Source: Candidatus Danuiimicrobium aquiferis
Lineage (GTDB): Bacteria > Omnitrophota > Omnitrophia > Omnitrophales > Danuiimicrobiaceae
Direction of reading: 5' to 3'
DNA: 34,382 nt
NCBI GenBank assembly: GCA_001804285.1
Contig: MHFR01000068.1
Span: forward strand, 1-34,382
In this document: piece by piece, positions 18,736 to 26,405 of the stretch
Position numbering within the stretch: the stretch's first letter is position 1
How the letters are laid out: each line of letters begins with the position of its first letter
Program-made: the position numbers and the translations under genes
Notes under the pieces: generated by a model
What the model was told of the DNA's origin: nothing
The model's input: only the letters and a program-made list of their open reading frames with translations
Databases searched by the model: none

Positions 18736-20148
18736 TCATTCCACCGATTTAGAATTTTCAGAATCAGTTGGAAGCGTTTTTCCGATAGCGACTTCGAGTC
18801 GCCAAAAGTTGGTTTTCGTTTGATAAAACGCTTCATTGGCGGCCCGCTGTGAATCGAAAAGCTGGCGTAATGCGGATAGAACGTCGAGATTATTAACAAG
18901 ATTCCGGGAATAATCTTCTTTTTGGAGTTTGAGGTTTTCTTCTGCTGCTTTAACGGCTTCATTCAGTGCTTCATACCGTTCGCGCGAAGTGGACCAGTCC
19001 AGATAAGCTTTTTTGACGTCGAGTTCCGCGTCACGTTTTACTTTTGAGAGTGTTAACTTAGCTTCTTTCCAGTCACTGACGGAGCGTTTTACTTTTGCAA
19101 TAGTGTCGCCGCCGCGAAAAATCGGAATGTTGAGCTTGAGGAGCAAATCCCAGTCCCAACCGGCTTGAAATTGTTCCCGGTGGACATATTGATTATTTTC
19201 AAGCGAGAGCTCGGGCCATAAACTGCTTTGGGCGACGACGATTGCTTGTTTTGCGGTGTTGACGGCTTGTTGCTGGGCTTTTATGTCTGGACGTTTTTCA
19301 ATCTGTTCCAGATAATCATCGAGAGTGGCGATTGCTTCAGGTTCGAGTTTTTCTTCCCGCAAGCTTTCAACATGGACGGTGGCGCCGATTAAGTATTCAA
19401 GGATTTGTTCCGCAATGGCTAATGCTCCGCGGATCCGGCTTAGTTCAGCTTCGGTGGATTTCAAACTGACTTTAGTTGTGACCACTTCACTCAGGCGTGA
19501 CCGGCCGATTTTTTCGCGTGCCTCAAGCTCTTTGATGCGGTCTTTCAATGCCTGCAGAATGCTTTCAATCGTTTTCTCATCTTTTTTATATAGAAGCGTT
19601 TCGTTGAAACTGCGTACAACATCCAAAAACAAAAGCTGTTCGGCGCGGATCCGTTCTTCGAACCTTTGCTTTCTGAGACTGCCGGCGCCGGTTACTGCGC
19701 CCAGGGATTTGAATCCCTGGAATAAAGGCTGTTTAATGACGAATTTCCGTTCCCGTTTTTCCGGAGCAGAAAAAGAACTTGAAAAAGAGCCGTCTCCGCC
19801 GCCCTTCGGCGAATCTTGCTGAAAATCGGTAATCATAAAATCGCCGTCGCCGATTGCAACGCCCGCGGCTTGTAATATGTCCGCTTCCGTTTTTTCGATT
19901 TCTTCTCTTTTGATGGCGATAGTTTCGCTGCGTTTGAGTGCCATTTGATAACAGCTTTGAATGGTGAGCGGGGCAGGTGTTGGATTTTCGATTCTAAAGG
20001 TTCTGACGTTGTTGTTTGGTTTTTTGGGTGGCATGTCTCCCATGGCGTAGATATTGGGTGCGCACAAACAAATAAACGGTAGAAAGAAAATAATTATTAT
20101 AATTATTATAACCGGGAACAGAACAAAAACTTTTAAAATTCGGTTCAT
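18736..20148 (-). CDS. TolC-family outer-membrane efflux channel
   Basis: 470 residues with an N-terminal hydrophobic export signal (about 4-35) containing seven consecutive Ile residues. The mature part has the two TolC repeats, each made of long amphipathic helices and a short beta segment. The first runs LTIQSCYQMALKRSETIAIKREEIEKTEADILQAAG and KFVIKQPLFQGFKSLGAV. The second runs RPDIKAQQQAVNTAKQAIVVAQSSLWPELSLENN and LLKLNIPIFRGGDTIAKVKR. It would form the trimeric outer-membrane and periplasmic tunnel for the RND pump encoded one base downstream. Its ATG overlaps the MarR gene stop (ATGA), so translation is coupled. Confidence 0.93.
   Translation of the reverse strand: MNRILKVFVLFPVIIIIIIIFFLPFICLCAPNIYAMGDMPPKKPNNNVRTFRIENPTPAPLTIQSCYQMALKRSETIAIKREEIEKTEADILQAAGVAIGDGDFMITDFQQDSPKGGGDGSFSSSFSAPEKRERKFVIKQPLFQGFKSLGAVTGAGSLRKQRFEERIRAEQLLFLDVVRSFNETLLYKKDEKTIESILQALKDRIKELEAREKIGRSRLSEVVTTKVSLKSTEAELSRIRGALAIAEQILEYLIGATVHVESLREEKLEPEAIATLDDYLEQIEKRPDIKAQQQAVNTAKQAIVVAQSSLWPELSLENNQYVHREQFQAGWDWDLLLKLNIPIFRGGDTIAKVKRSVSDWKEAKLTLSKVKRDAELDVKKAYLDWSTSRERYEALNEAVKAAEENLKLQKEDYSRNLVNNLDVLSALRQLFDSQRAANEAFYQTKTNFWRLEVAIGKTLPTDSENSKSVE
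20089..20109 (-). repeat. A/T-only microsatellite encoding seven Ile in the TolC-like signal peptide
   Basis: Seven Ile codons at residues 14-20 are built from a 9-base unit (ATA ATA ATT) repeated twice plus one ATT. A loss or gain of one 9-base unit keeps the frame and would change only signal-peptide length; slippage by other amounts would break the protein. Confidence 0.6.
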
Positions 20149-20597
20149 GGTTTCCCTTTTTCGGTCATAGCCAAATAGAGATCCACGGATTTCGAAAGCA
20201 ATGCGTAAAAACGGGTGACAATTTTACGTTCTTCCAAATTCATTTGGTCGAAAGATTCCAATAGAAGTTTTAAAAATTTGGATTGAATCGCATTTGTGAT
20301 TTTGACACCTTTCGGCTGTATTTCAAGAAGATAAATCCTTCGATCTTCGGGGTGGGGAATGCGTTTAATGAATGCATGTTTTTCAAGGCGGTCGACTAAA
20401 TGGGTGACAGCCGGTTTTGTGATGTGAAGTTTTTCGCTAAGGTTCGTCATTGACATCGTGCCGCCCGCATGAAGTTGATTGAGAAGTGCGTATTGTGGCA
20501 AGCTCAGGCCGATTTCCCCGAGAATGTTTGTGTAGAAGCGGGATAACTTAGGTTGGATTTCCCTGAAAGAGGAAATAAATTCATTTTTTTCATCCAT
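20145..20597 (-). CDS. MarR-family transcriptional regulator
   Basis: 150 residues. The winged helix-turn-helix is clear: LSLPQYALLNQLHAGGTMSMTNLSEKLHITKPAVTHLVDRLEKHAFIKRIPHPEDRRIYLLEI, with the recognition helix KPAVTHLVDRLE and the wing DRR residues typical of MarR. Terminal helices provide the dimer interface. MarR proteins usually repress neighbouring efflux genes and release DNA when a phenolic or other ligand binds. It is the first gene of the operon, its TGA overlaps the tolC ATG, and a palindromic operator candidate lies 48-76 bases upstream (20645-20673). An AGG lies about 10 bases before its ATG. Autorepression is a reasonable inference. Confidence 0.93.
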   Translation of the reverse strand: MDEKNEFISSFREIQPKLSRFYTNILGEIGLSLPQYALLNQLHAGGTMSMTNLSEKLHITKPAVTHLVDRLEKHAFIKRIPHPEDRRIYLLEIQPKGVKITNAIQSKFLKLLLESFDQMNLEERKIVTRFYALLSKSVDLYLAMTEKGKP

Positions 20598-20644
20598 AAG
20601 AAAGCCTGAATAAAAAATAAACCAATGGTTAAGTGTATGAATAG

Positions 20645-20673
20645 TTAAACAAGTTAATAATTAACTGTTTGAA
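20645..20673. promoter_or_regulatory. Candidate MarR operator
   Basis: AGTTAAT A ATTAACT (20652-20666) is a perfect palindrome around one central base. It extends to 29 bases with three mismatches as TTAAACA on the left and GTTTGAA on the right. The half-site GTTAA recurs at 20628 and 20644. It lies in the 209-base space between marR and the divergent membrane protein gene, so it could control either or both. MarR proteins bind A/T-rich imperfect palindromes of this size. Confidence 0.5.
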
Positions 20674-20806
20674 TAATACATGTAGATATTCAATAATGCA
20701 AGCAGGAATATCAAAGTTTTTCGTGCGGTTGCAGTTTTTCTCCCGAATGCCGAAAATAAAAAGACAAGAGCAATAAAACTTAATCAGGACAACTCCTTGG
20801 GCCGCC

Positions 20807-22489
20807 ATGAAACAGGTTAAAGCTTCTTATCTATCCATTCCTTTTGCGATTTTTATCTTTTTTGCTTCTTCTTATCTGCTGACAGCCGGCGGTCATTTTT
20901 ATTATCAGGACGGGTATCATAAATATCTTGTGGTTGATAGCATAGTCAAGGGCGAGGGCGGTTTTCATAAGCAGATGTATGTGATTGGAAAAGAAGGGAA
21001 GAGGACAGAATCGTATCCCATAGGATCGTCTCTTTGGATGACGCCATTTTATATCCTTGGGTTGATCAATTTTAATTTATTCCATGCGGTTCTTCCGGCT
21101 AAAATAGCCGCCAACGCAATGTTTATTACCTCGTTTTTTACGATGCTGCTTAATTCATTTGCCGTTGCGGGAATTTGCGCTTTGTTTTATATGATTTGCC
21201 GGCGGCTGGAATATCCTTCCCGCACTTCTTTTCTTGCGACACTCATCCTTGGTTTCGCAACGATGATGTGGCCGTTTTCAAAATTCTGTTTTTCCGAACC
21301 GCAAGCGGCATTTTTTCTTTTAATATTTTTCTATCTATGTCTCGGGTTGAGTGAGGGATGTACCGTTAAAAAGATCGTTTGTGCCGGGCTTTGCTACGGT
21401 TGCGCTGTAATTACCAAATACGAGGTTTTGTTTCTATTGCCGGCTGTTGTGTCGTATATTTTTTATCAATTACGTGCGGAAGCCGCCAACCGTCGCGGAC
21501 AATATGTTGTTTGTTTTTTGATGGTTTTGGCGTTGTTTTGTATGTCGATATTACTTTGGAATCAATATCGTTTTGGCCATTGGTTTGCATTTGGCCGGTA
21601 TCAGTATTTTATTAATAGAGTTCCGAAAAAATTTATGACTATATTGGGCTATGTGTCGGCGTGTGCGATTTTATTGAAATTGTATTTACAATTCCCAAGG
21701 TTTGCTTCAATCATTCGCAGGTGGACGGCCCTGATGAGTATGGTTTTTTTTACATGGTTAATGCTGACGTTTATCCTTAATCCAAAGACGAATATAGTCG
21801 CCTTTCGCGTTCTTTTTTCCTCGGGCAAAAGTATTTTTGTTTTTGCCCCGGTTCTCATTCTTAGTGCAATTGGGTTAAAGCGGTTCATGAAAGATCACAG
21901 GGCAGAAGGGTTATTCATTGTCGGATGTTTCACCCTTTATCTGTTACTGCTTCATAGCGAGACCATTTGGACTTGGGGTTCGCGGTATTATGTATCGCTT
22001 GTGCCGTTTTTCATGATGCCTATAGCGGGTTTTTTGTCCGATTTTCCAAAACAGTCGGTTGTCAAAGGCTTGGCATGTGCCGTGATTGTGTTTTCATTGG
22101 TGATTCAGATTCTTGGGATTTCCGTCAATTATCAAGATTCTCTTAATACGATTGATAGACTTGTGGCGCAGGATCTCGAAATAGCAATTGATGGTTATGA
22201 TACTGAGGCGATGCATGTGTTCAGCCGACTGATTTATGATCCTGCCTATTCACCCATTGTAGCGCAATTCCTAGTTTTGAGAGGCGTTCTAACGCATCAG
22301 TATCCGGATTTCGATCCGTCATTCAAGACCAAGGTAGGGGTTCGAGAACCGAATAATTGGATGATTGATTTTTGGTGGTTATATCTGATAAAGCAAGGCT
22401 TGCCTGCTCAAATGATATACGCGATCGTTTTTCTGCTGCTTTGCATTTCCGCGGGAACATTCCGGATTTTAATGAAAAAATTTTTTTGA
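20807..22489 (+). CDS. Polytopic membrane protein, GT-C/ArnT-like glycosyltransferase candidate
   Basis: 560 residues with about 11-12 hydrophobic segments. Helix 1 (SIPFAIFIFFASSYLLTA) is followed by a loop starting GGHFYYQDGYHKY, with Asp35. An acidic residue in the first outer loop is the hallmark of GT-C enzymes that use polyprenyl-phosphate sugars as donors. Later segments include MMWPFSKFCFSEPQAAFFLLIFFY and WTWGSRYYVSLVPFFMMP, both common in GT39/GT83-like proteins. The start has no good ribosome site. It converges with 2 bases between stops on a GT2 enzyme that could make the lipid-linked sugar it uses. The family assignment is inference from topology and motif; the acceptor is unknown. 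Confidence 0.72.
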   Translation: MKQVKASYLSIPFAIFIFFASSYLLTAGGHFYYQDGYHKYLVVDSIVKGEGGFHKQMYVIGKEGKRTESYPIGSSLWMTPFYILGLINFNLFHAVLPAKIAANAMFITSFFTMLLNSFAVAGICALFYMICRRLEYPSRTSFLATLILGFATMMWPFSKFCFSEPQAAFFLLIFFYLCLGLSEGCTVKKIVCAGLCYGCAVITKYEVLFLLPAVVSYIFYQLRAEAANRRGQYVVCFLMVLALFCMSILLWNQYRFGHWFAFGRYQYFINRVPKKFMTILGYVSACAILLKLYLQFPRFASIIRRWTALMSMVFFTWLMLTFILNPKTNIVAFRVLFSSGKSIFVFAPVLILSAIGLKRFMKDHRAEGLFIVGCFTLYLLLLHSETIWTWGSRYYVSLVPFFMMPIAGFLSDFPKQSVVKGLACAVIVFSLVIQILGISVNYQDSLNTIDRLVAQDLEIAIDGYDTEAMHVFSRLIYDPAYSPIVAQFLVLRGVLTHQYPDFDPSFKTKVGVREPNNWMIDFWWLYLIKQGLPAQMIYAIVFLLLCISAGTFRILMKKFF

Positions 22490-22491
22490 CT

Positions 22492-23433
22492 TTATAAATT
22501 CAAACGTGTTTTTTTGGTCTCGAAGAGTTGCCGTTCAATGAGGCGTCTGTTAAGTGAAAGTAAATCCGCAATTAAGCCAATCGCAATTGAAATGAATCCG
22601 AGAATGATAAAAATCGATCCGAAAACAAGAGATTGGATATGGCCGTCTCCGTTGTGACGAAGGAAGAAATACAAAAACCTCGCTAAGGGCAACATTCCCA
22701 GGAAAATGATAATTGTGCCAAAGCTCATAAATACTTTGAATGGATCATAAATCAGGTAAACTCGGATAGTAGAAGCAATGGATTTCTTAATAAATCCCCA
22801 CATGTTGTTTGCGAGCCGTGAAGGTCGTGTGATCGGATTCGTCCGAACCGGAATGCTGGTGAGCAAAATTTGCTCTTTAGCCGCAAAAATAATGGTTTCG
22901 AGTGTGTGTGAAAAATGACTCCTTAGGTTGATTTTTAACGCAGCTTCCTGGCTGAAAGCTCTGAAGCCGCTGACGGCATCGTTAATTTTTAGGCCGGTCA
23001 GTGAACTGACGACGAAACTTCCAAGTTGCTGAAGTTTTCGTTTTAAAAATCCGAAGTGTTTAACAGAATTGACTTGCCGGTCGCCGATGACAATTTGCGC
23101 TTTATCGTTTAAGATTGGCTCTATTAATTTTTGGATATCCGAAGCGTTATATTGCTGATCCGCATCGAAATTGACAATGATATCTGCTTTCAGTTTCAGG
23201 GATTCTTCCAAGCCCACCATAAATGTGTGTGCGAGTCCCGTTTTTGTGGGAAGAGAAATGATATGATGTGCGCCGGCTTTTCTGGCTTCCTGAACAGTTT
23301 GATCGGTGCTGCCGTCATTAATGACAAGGATCTCAATTTGGTCGATTCCGGGGATCTGCATGGGGATAGATTTAATGGTCGCTGCGATGTTTTTTTCTTC
23401 GTTGAGACACGGAATTTGGACGATCAGTTTCAT
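22492..23433 (-). CDS. GT2 family polyprenyl-phosphate glycosyltransferase (dolichol-phosphate mannosyltransferase-like)
   Basis: 313 residues. The GT-A domain opens LIVQIPCLNEEKNIAATI, has VINDGSTDQTVQEA at about 38-50, and the metal-binding DAD in VNFDADQQYN (90-92). VSGFRAFSQEAALKI is the conserved acceptor loop of DPM1/undecaprenyl-phosphate sugar synthases. The C-terminus has two membrane helices (about 235-256 and 270-295). It would load a sugar onto a polyprenyl phosphate at the inner face of the membrane. The neighbouring GT-C-like protein is a plausible user of the product. No strong Shine-Dalgarno is seen before the ATG. Confidence 0.9.
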   Translation of the reverse strand: MKLIVQIPCLNEEKNIAATIKSIPMQIPGIDQIEILVINDGSTDQTVQEARKAGAHHIISLPTKTGLAHTFMVGLEESLKLKADIIVNFDADQQYNASDIQKLIEPILNDKAQIVIGDRQVNSVKHFGFLKRKLQQLGSFVVSSLTGLKINDAVSGFRAFSQEAALKINLRSHFSHTLETIIFAAKEQILLTSIPVRTNPITRPSRLANNMWGFIKKSIASTIRVYLIYDPFKVFMSFGTIIIFLGMLPLARFLYFFLRHNGDGHIQSLVFGSIFIILGFISIAIGLIADLLSLNRRLIERQLFETKKTRLNL

Positions 23434-23600
23434 GGGCTTTTTGCTCCAGTCTTTAATTTACCATAGGGACAATGGATATATTTATCTATACCCTTGCGCG
23501 AAGTATAACCCCGCACTTTTTCAAGTTGGGCAGAGATAGATTGCCCTTCGGTTATCTATTCTTCGGTCGAAACTTTGGCAAGAAGGATTGCTTTCATAAA

Positions 23601-24188
23601 TTAAGCATCTATTCCAATTATTAAAGTAGGAACGTCAATGTCTGCAGCACCACGTTTTTCTAAGTCCCATACAAATTGTTCAAAGTAAGATACTCCGGTA
23701 GACATGTGTTCGGCGAGGGATTTAACAGGTACTATCTCTACTCCAGCAACAATATGACCTAAATTTCTAAAAATAGTCATTTTCGCACAGACGTTATAAA
23801 CCATGAAAGAATATTTGCCAAATTGGACTTCGCAACCCAACTTATCTTTTACGAAATCCATATCTCTGAAGGGTCTTTTAGTGTCTTTGGGGGCGTTATA
23901 TCCTTCCACGTAATACTTGGTGGGGTAGTCGCAATATTCTCTTATACCATGCCCCCATCCTAGATGAGTTAATTCGTAGAAAAATTTTTCATTTAGTTTG
24001 ACAGGGCTGAATAACATTCGCCCCAGCATGGTTTTTTCTTTGCTTGCTTTTGTTTTGCATGCATTTGCGTCAATGGCTTTTATAGCTTGTGTGATTTCTT
24101 TAAAATGTTTAGGGTATTTTGTTTGAATATAATCTTGACCATTTGCAAACGAATATAAACCAGCTATTTGCATAAAAGACCTCTCCAT
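23601..24188 (-). CDS. Type II restriction endonuclease, BglII family
   Basis: 195 residues from the first ATG, or 190 from M6 (24173), which leaves only a 10-base overlap with the methyltransferase. The segment RDMDFVKDKLGCEVQFGKYSFMVYNV matches the BglII active-site region. Asp111, Glu120 and Gln122 have the spacing D-x8-E-x-Q, equal to Asp84, Glu93 and Gln95 of BglII, whose family uses Gln instead of the usual PD-(D/E)XK lysine. Family members include BglII (AGATCT) and BstYI (RGATCY), so a GATC-centred palindromic target is likely but not shown. It is the last gene of the controller-methyltransferase-endonuclease operon. The late position and overlap would delay endonuclease synthesis until DNA is methylated. 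Confidence 0.85.
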   Translation of the reverse strand: MERSFMQIAGLYSFANGQDYIQTKYPKHFKEITQAIKAIDANACKTKASKEKTMLGRMLFSPVKLNEKFFYELTHLGWGHGIREYCDYPTKYYVEGYNAPKDTKRPFRDMDFVKDKLGCEVQFGKYSFMVYNVCAKMTIFRNLGHIVAGVEIVPVKSLAEHMSTGVSYFEQFVWDLEKRGAADIDVPTLIIGIDA

Positions 24189-25102
24189 TCTTCTGGTATT
24201 TGAGAGACTTTTTCTTTCCCTGTGGGTTGATGAATAGGTTTTCCTAAAGGTCTAATTTTTAATACCCCTTTTTTAAAGTCGAGCATTCTTTTTTCCGCAA
24301 TTTTTATGTAATGATCATTAGTGTCAAAGCCGATGAATTTTCGATTGTGCATAGTAGATGCGATTGCTGCTGATCCAACGCCCATGAAGGGGTCAAGCAC
24401 TAAATCGCCTTCATTTGTAAGGGCTAATACACATCTTTGCACGAGCTCGATAGGAAATTGACATGGATGCATAGTTTTTTCAGGATGGTTTGATTTTACG
24501 TTGGGTATTTCCCAAATTTCTTTTTCCCAATCTTCGCATGTAACTCGCCAAAAGTCAGAAGGATTTTTACCCAGAGGGTTTCCAGAAGGTTTTCCTTTAT
24601 CTTTACCTTTCCAAGATCGTTTGCCCGGATACTTGGCTGGAACGCGTATGTTATCGAGATTAAAAACATAATCATCGGATTTCGAAAACCAAAGAATCGT
24701 TTCATACCTTCCCGACAGTCGCTTTGTTGCATGAAGGCCATGCTCAAAGTGCCAAATTATTCTGTTTCTCAATTTAAATCCCGCTTCTTTAAAAATGTGG
24801 TAATAAAATGTGTCCAATGGGAAAACTTCGCTATCTTCCACATAATTACCAACTTCCCAGCAGAGATGTCCTGTTTCTGATGTTTTTTTGAAAAGTATGA
24901 TCGCAAAATCTTTATAAGGTTCTAAATATTTATTTAGATCGGTTTTCTTTTCGTAGGCTTTTCCAACGTTGTATGGTGGTGATGTAATTGTAAGATCAAT
25001 TGATTCATCGGCAAGAAAATGTAAGCGTTCAAAAACACTGCCTTTTTCGAAGGTATAAGAAATGCTTCTTTTTTCGTCTTCAAATAAAGAAAGGGTGTTC
25101 AT
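24164..25102 (-). CDS. Type II DNA methyltransferase, beta-class amino-methyltransferase (N4-cytosine or N6-adenine)
   Basis: 312 residues. The catalytic motif IV is TSPPYNVGK at 40-48. The SAM-binding motif I comes later, as LDPFMGVGSAAIA at 236-248, after HPEKTMHPCQFPIELVQR. This IV-before-I order defines the beta class. SPPY is commonest in N4-cytosine enzymes, though some N6-adenine enzymes have it, so the modified base is open. The protein would protect host sites from the overlapping BglII-like endonuclease. Its ATG overlaps the controller gene stop (ATGA) and its 3' end overlaps the endonuclease gene, suggesting translational coupling. The 23.6-26.9 kb stretch is visibly more A+T-rich than flanking genes, consistent with horizontal gain. 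Confidence 0.93.
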   Translation of the reverse strand: MNTLSLFEDEKRSISYTFEKGSVFERLHFLADESIDLTITSPPYNVGKAYEKKTDLNKYLEPYKDFAIILFKKTSETGHLCWEVGNYVEDSEVFPLDTFYYHIFKEAGFKLRNRIIWHFEHGLHATKRLSGRYETILWFSKSDDYVFNLDNIRVPAKYPGKRSWKGKDKGKPSGNPLGKNPSDFWRVTCEDWEKEIWEIPNVKSNHPEKTMHPCQFPIELVQRCVLALTNEGDLVLDPFMGVGSAAIASTMHNRKFIGFDTNDHYIKIAEKRMLDFKKGVLKIRPLGKPIHQPTGKEKVSQIPEEWRGLLCK

Positions 25103-25302
25103 CTTAAAACTTTGGATAGGTTGTTCTCAACAAGTTTAGTTATATGATAACGTTGAGTTTTATTGGGTTTTGTTTGGCCGTTGATCCAGCGGTTGACAGT
25201 TGAAAAGGCGACACCAAGCATTTCAGCGAGTTTTTCTTGCGTAATGCGTCTTTCGAGGCGGTAATCTTCGAGTTCTTTGACGAGTTTGATCATGAGTTGC
25301 AT
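25099..25302 (-). CDS. Restriction-modification controller (C) protein, XRE-type helix-turn-helix
   Basis: 67 residues. ELEDYRLERRITQEKLAEMLGVAFSTVNRWINGQTKPNKTQ is a Cro/C1-type helix-turn-helix with recognition helix AFSTVNRWING. It is the first gene of the operon and overlaps the methyltransferase start by ATGA. C proteins bind palindromes ahead of their own gene and set the order of methyltransferase and endonuclease expression. A TATAAA stands directly before the first ATG (25302). If that is the -10 box, the message would start at or near the second in-frame ATG (25293) and be leaderless, a frequent arrangement for C genes. I do not see a clear C-box palindrome. Confidence 0.85.
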   Translation of the reverse strand: MQLMIKLVKELEDYRLERRITQEKLAEMLGVAFSTVNRWINGQTKPNKTQRYHITKLVENNLSKVLR

Positions 25303-25380
25303 TTTATAGCATTTTCTTGGTTATGCAAGTTTTTTTATCTTGCGTGAAATTGGGTAGTTTTAGAGGGGTAAAATCTAACT

Positions 25381-25530
25381 TAGCGGGAGCTCCCCGCTCT
25401 GTAAAGGCGGGGGTGAGAGCGGATTTCAGCAACGAAGTTGCTGGACGGGTGAAGCCCGAAGCAAGTGATTTTAGTGCTCTGCGCATGTACGGGGGAATCT
25501 ACGATTCTGCAAGCATCAGCTACTAAACGA
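25381..25530. ncRNA. Structured-RNA-like block between the restriction operon and the sirtuin gene
   Basis: A GC-rich patch in an A+T-rich region with several compact stems in order: GCGGG/CCCGC (25383-25397) or the alternative CCCCGC/GCGGGG (25392-25397 with 25407-25412); CAGCAAC-GAA-GTTGCTG (25427-25443); and CGGG/CCCG (25446-25458). These are followed by a less obvious tail containing GCGCATGTACGGGGG. Both strands carry open frames of 60-69 codons, but neither has a ribosome site or familiar pattern. The stem-rich 5' part recalls RNAs linked to IS200/IS605 and IscB/HEARO-type elements. That comparison is from memory and unverified, and no nuclease gene is adjacent. The strand is not determined. 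Confidence 0.45.
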
Positions 25531-25617
25531 GCAACTAATAGCATTTCTTTAGAACCCGTTTTAGTCGACAAGAAAAAGTGATGCAAGGTTTTAAACAAGA
25601 TGTAAAATAAGCATCTA

Positions 25618-26397
25618 ATGGATGAGAGAGAAAAAATATCAAAAGTTGCCAAGTTGTTAACGGATTGCAAAAGCATCTTGTTTATTACCGGAGCGGGTAT
25701 CTCTGCCGATTCCGGATTGCCCACATACAGAGGAACTGGCGGGCTTTATGAAACCGAAAAGACAGAAGATGGCATTCCGATTGAGATGGCTCTGGCGGGT
25801 CCAATGCTTCAAACAAGGCCTGAAGTGACTTGGAAATATCTTTCTCAGATAGAAAAGAAATGCAGGTCGGCAAGCCACAATCGAGCCCATGAGATTTTGG
25901 CTGAAATGGAACACCATTTTGAAAGAGTTTGGATTTTGACTCAAAACATAGACGGGTTTCATTGTTCGGCTGGTTCCAAGAATGTAATAGATATTCATGG
26001 CGATATGCACAAAATCATTTGTCAAAACTGTAGCTGGAAAACTGAAGTATCAGATTACAGCAATCTTAAGATTCCTCCGCAATGTCCGGAATGTAATTCT
26101 ATCCTAAGACCGGATGTAGTTTTTTTTGAAGAATTACTACCCGAAAACAAAGTCAATTTGATGACGCAAGAAATGGATAAGCTGTTTGATATCTATTTTT
26201 CCATCGGAACAACGAGCATCTTCCCATACATTCGTCATCCCATGTCTGTGGCGGCACATCTTGGAAGGCCGACAATAGAAATAAATCCTGATAAGACTGA
26301 AATTTCAGATTGGGTGGATATAAAAATATCCTTAGGTGCATCCGAAGCCCTTGAATTGATTTGGAAAGAGTATGGTCTGTTAGCTCAAAAAAAGTGA
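25618..26397 (+). CDS. Sirtuin (NAD-dependent protein deacetylase/deacylase), CobB-like
   Basis: 259 residues. The NAD pocket reads ILFITGAGISADSGLPTYRG. The catalytic TQNIDGFH and His in VIDIHGDMHKI are present. The zinc module has four Cys as CQNC and CPEC, then RPDVVFFEELLP and FSIGTTSIFPYI. It removes acyl groups from protein lysines using NAD+. The Tyr-x-x-Arg pair that marks desuccinylases is not kept in the aligned region (TWKYLSQIE), so deacetylase activity is the better guess. The single domain with a zinc site fits a metabolic sirtuin rather than the SIR2 NADases of anti-phage systems, although it lies next to a restriction operon. The next gene starts 8 bases after its stop, probably one transcript. 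Confidence 0.92.
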   Translation: MDEREKISKVAKLLTDCKSILFITGAGISADSGLPTYRGTGGLYETEKTEDGIPIEMALAGPMLQTRPEVTWKYLSQIEKKCRSASHNRAHEILAEMEHHFERVWILTQNIDGFHCSAGSKNVIDIHGDMHKIICQNCSWKTEVSDYSNLKIPPQCPECNSILRPDVVFFEELLPENKVNLMTQEMDKLFDIYFSIGTTSIFPYIRHPMSVAAHLGRPTIEINPDKTEISDWVDIKISLGASEALELIWKEYGLLAQKK

Positions 26398-26405
26398 GGT
26401 GACTA

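Noticed and set aside
18735-18962. N-terminal extension of 76 residues on the RND protein
   Set aside because: It lies wholly inside the tolC-like gene in another frame; the ATG at 18734 has a ribosome site and gives the standard AcrB-type start.
25618-26397. SIR2 gene as an anti-phage NADase
   Set aside because: It is a single domain with a complete zinc site and CobB-like motifs; defence SIR2 proteins usually carry extra domains or partner proteins, which are not seen.
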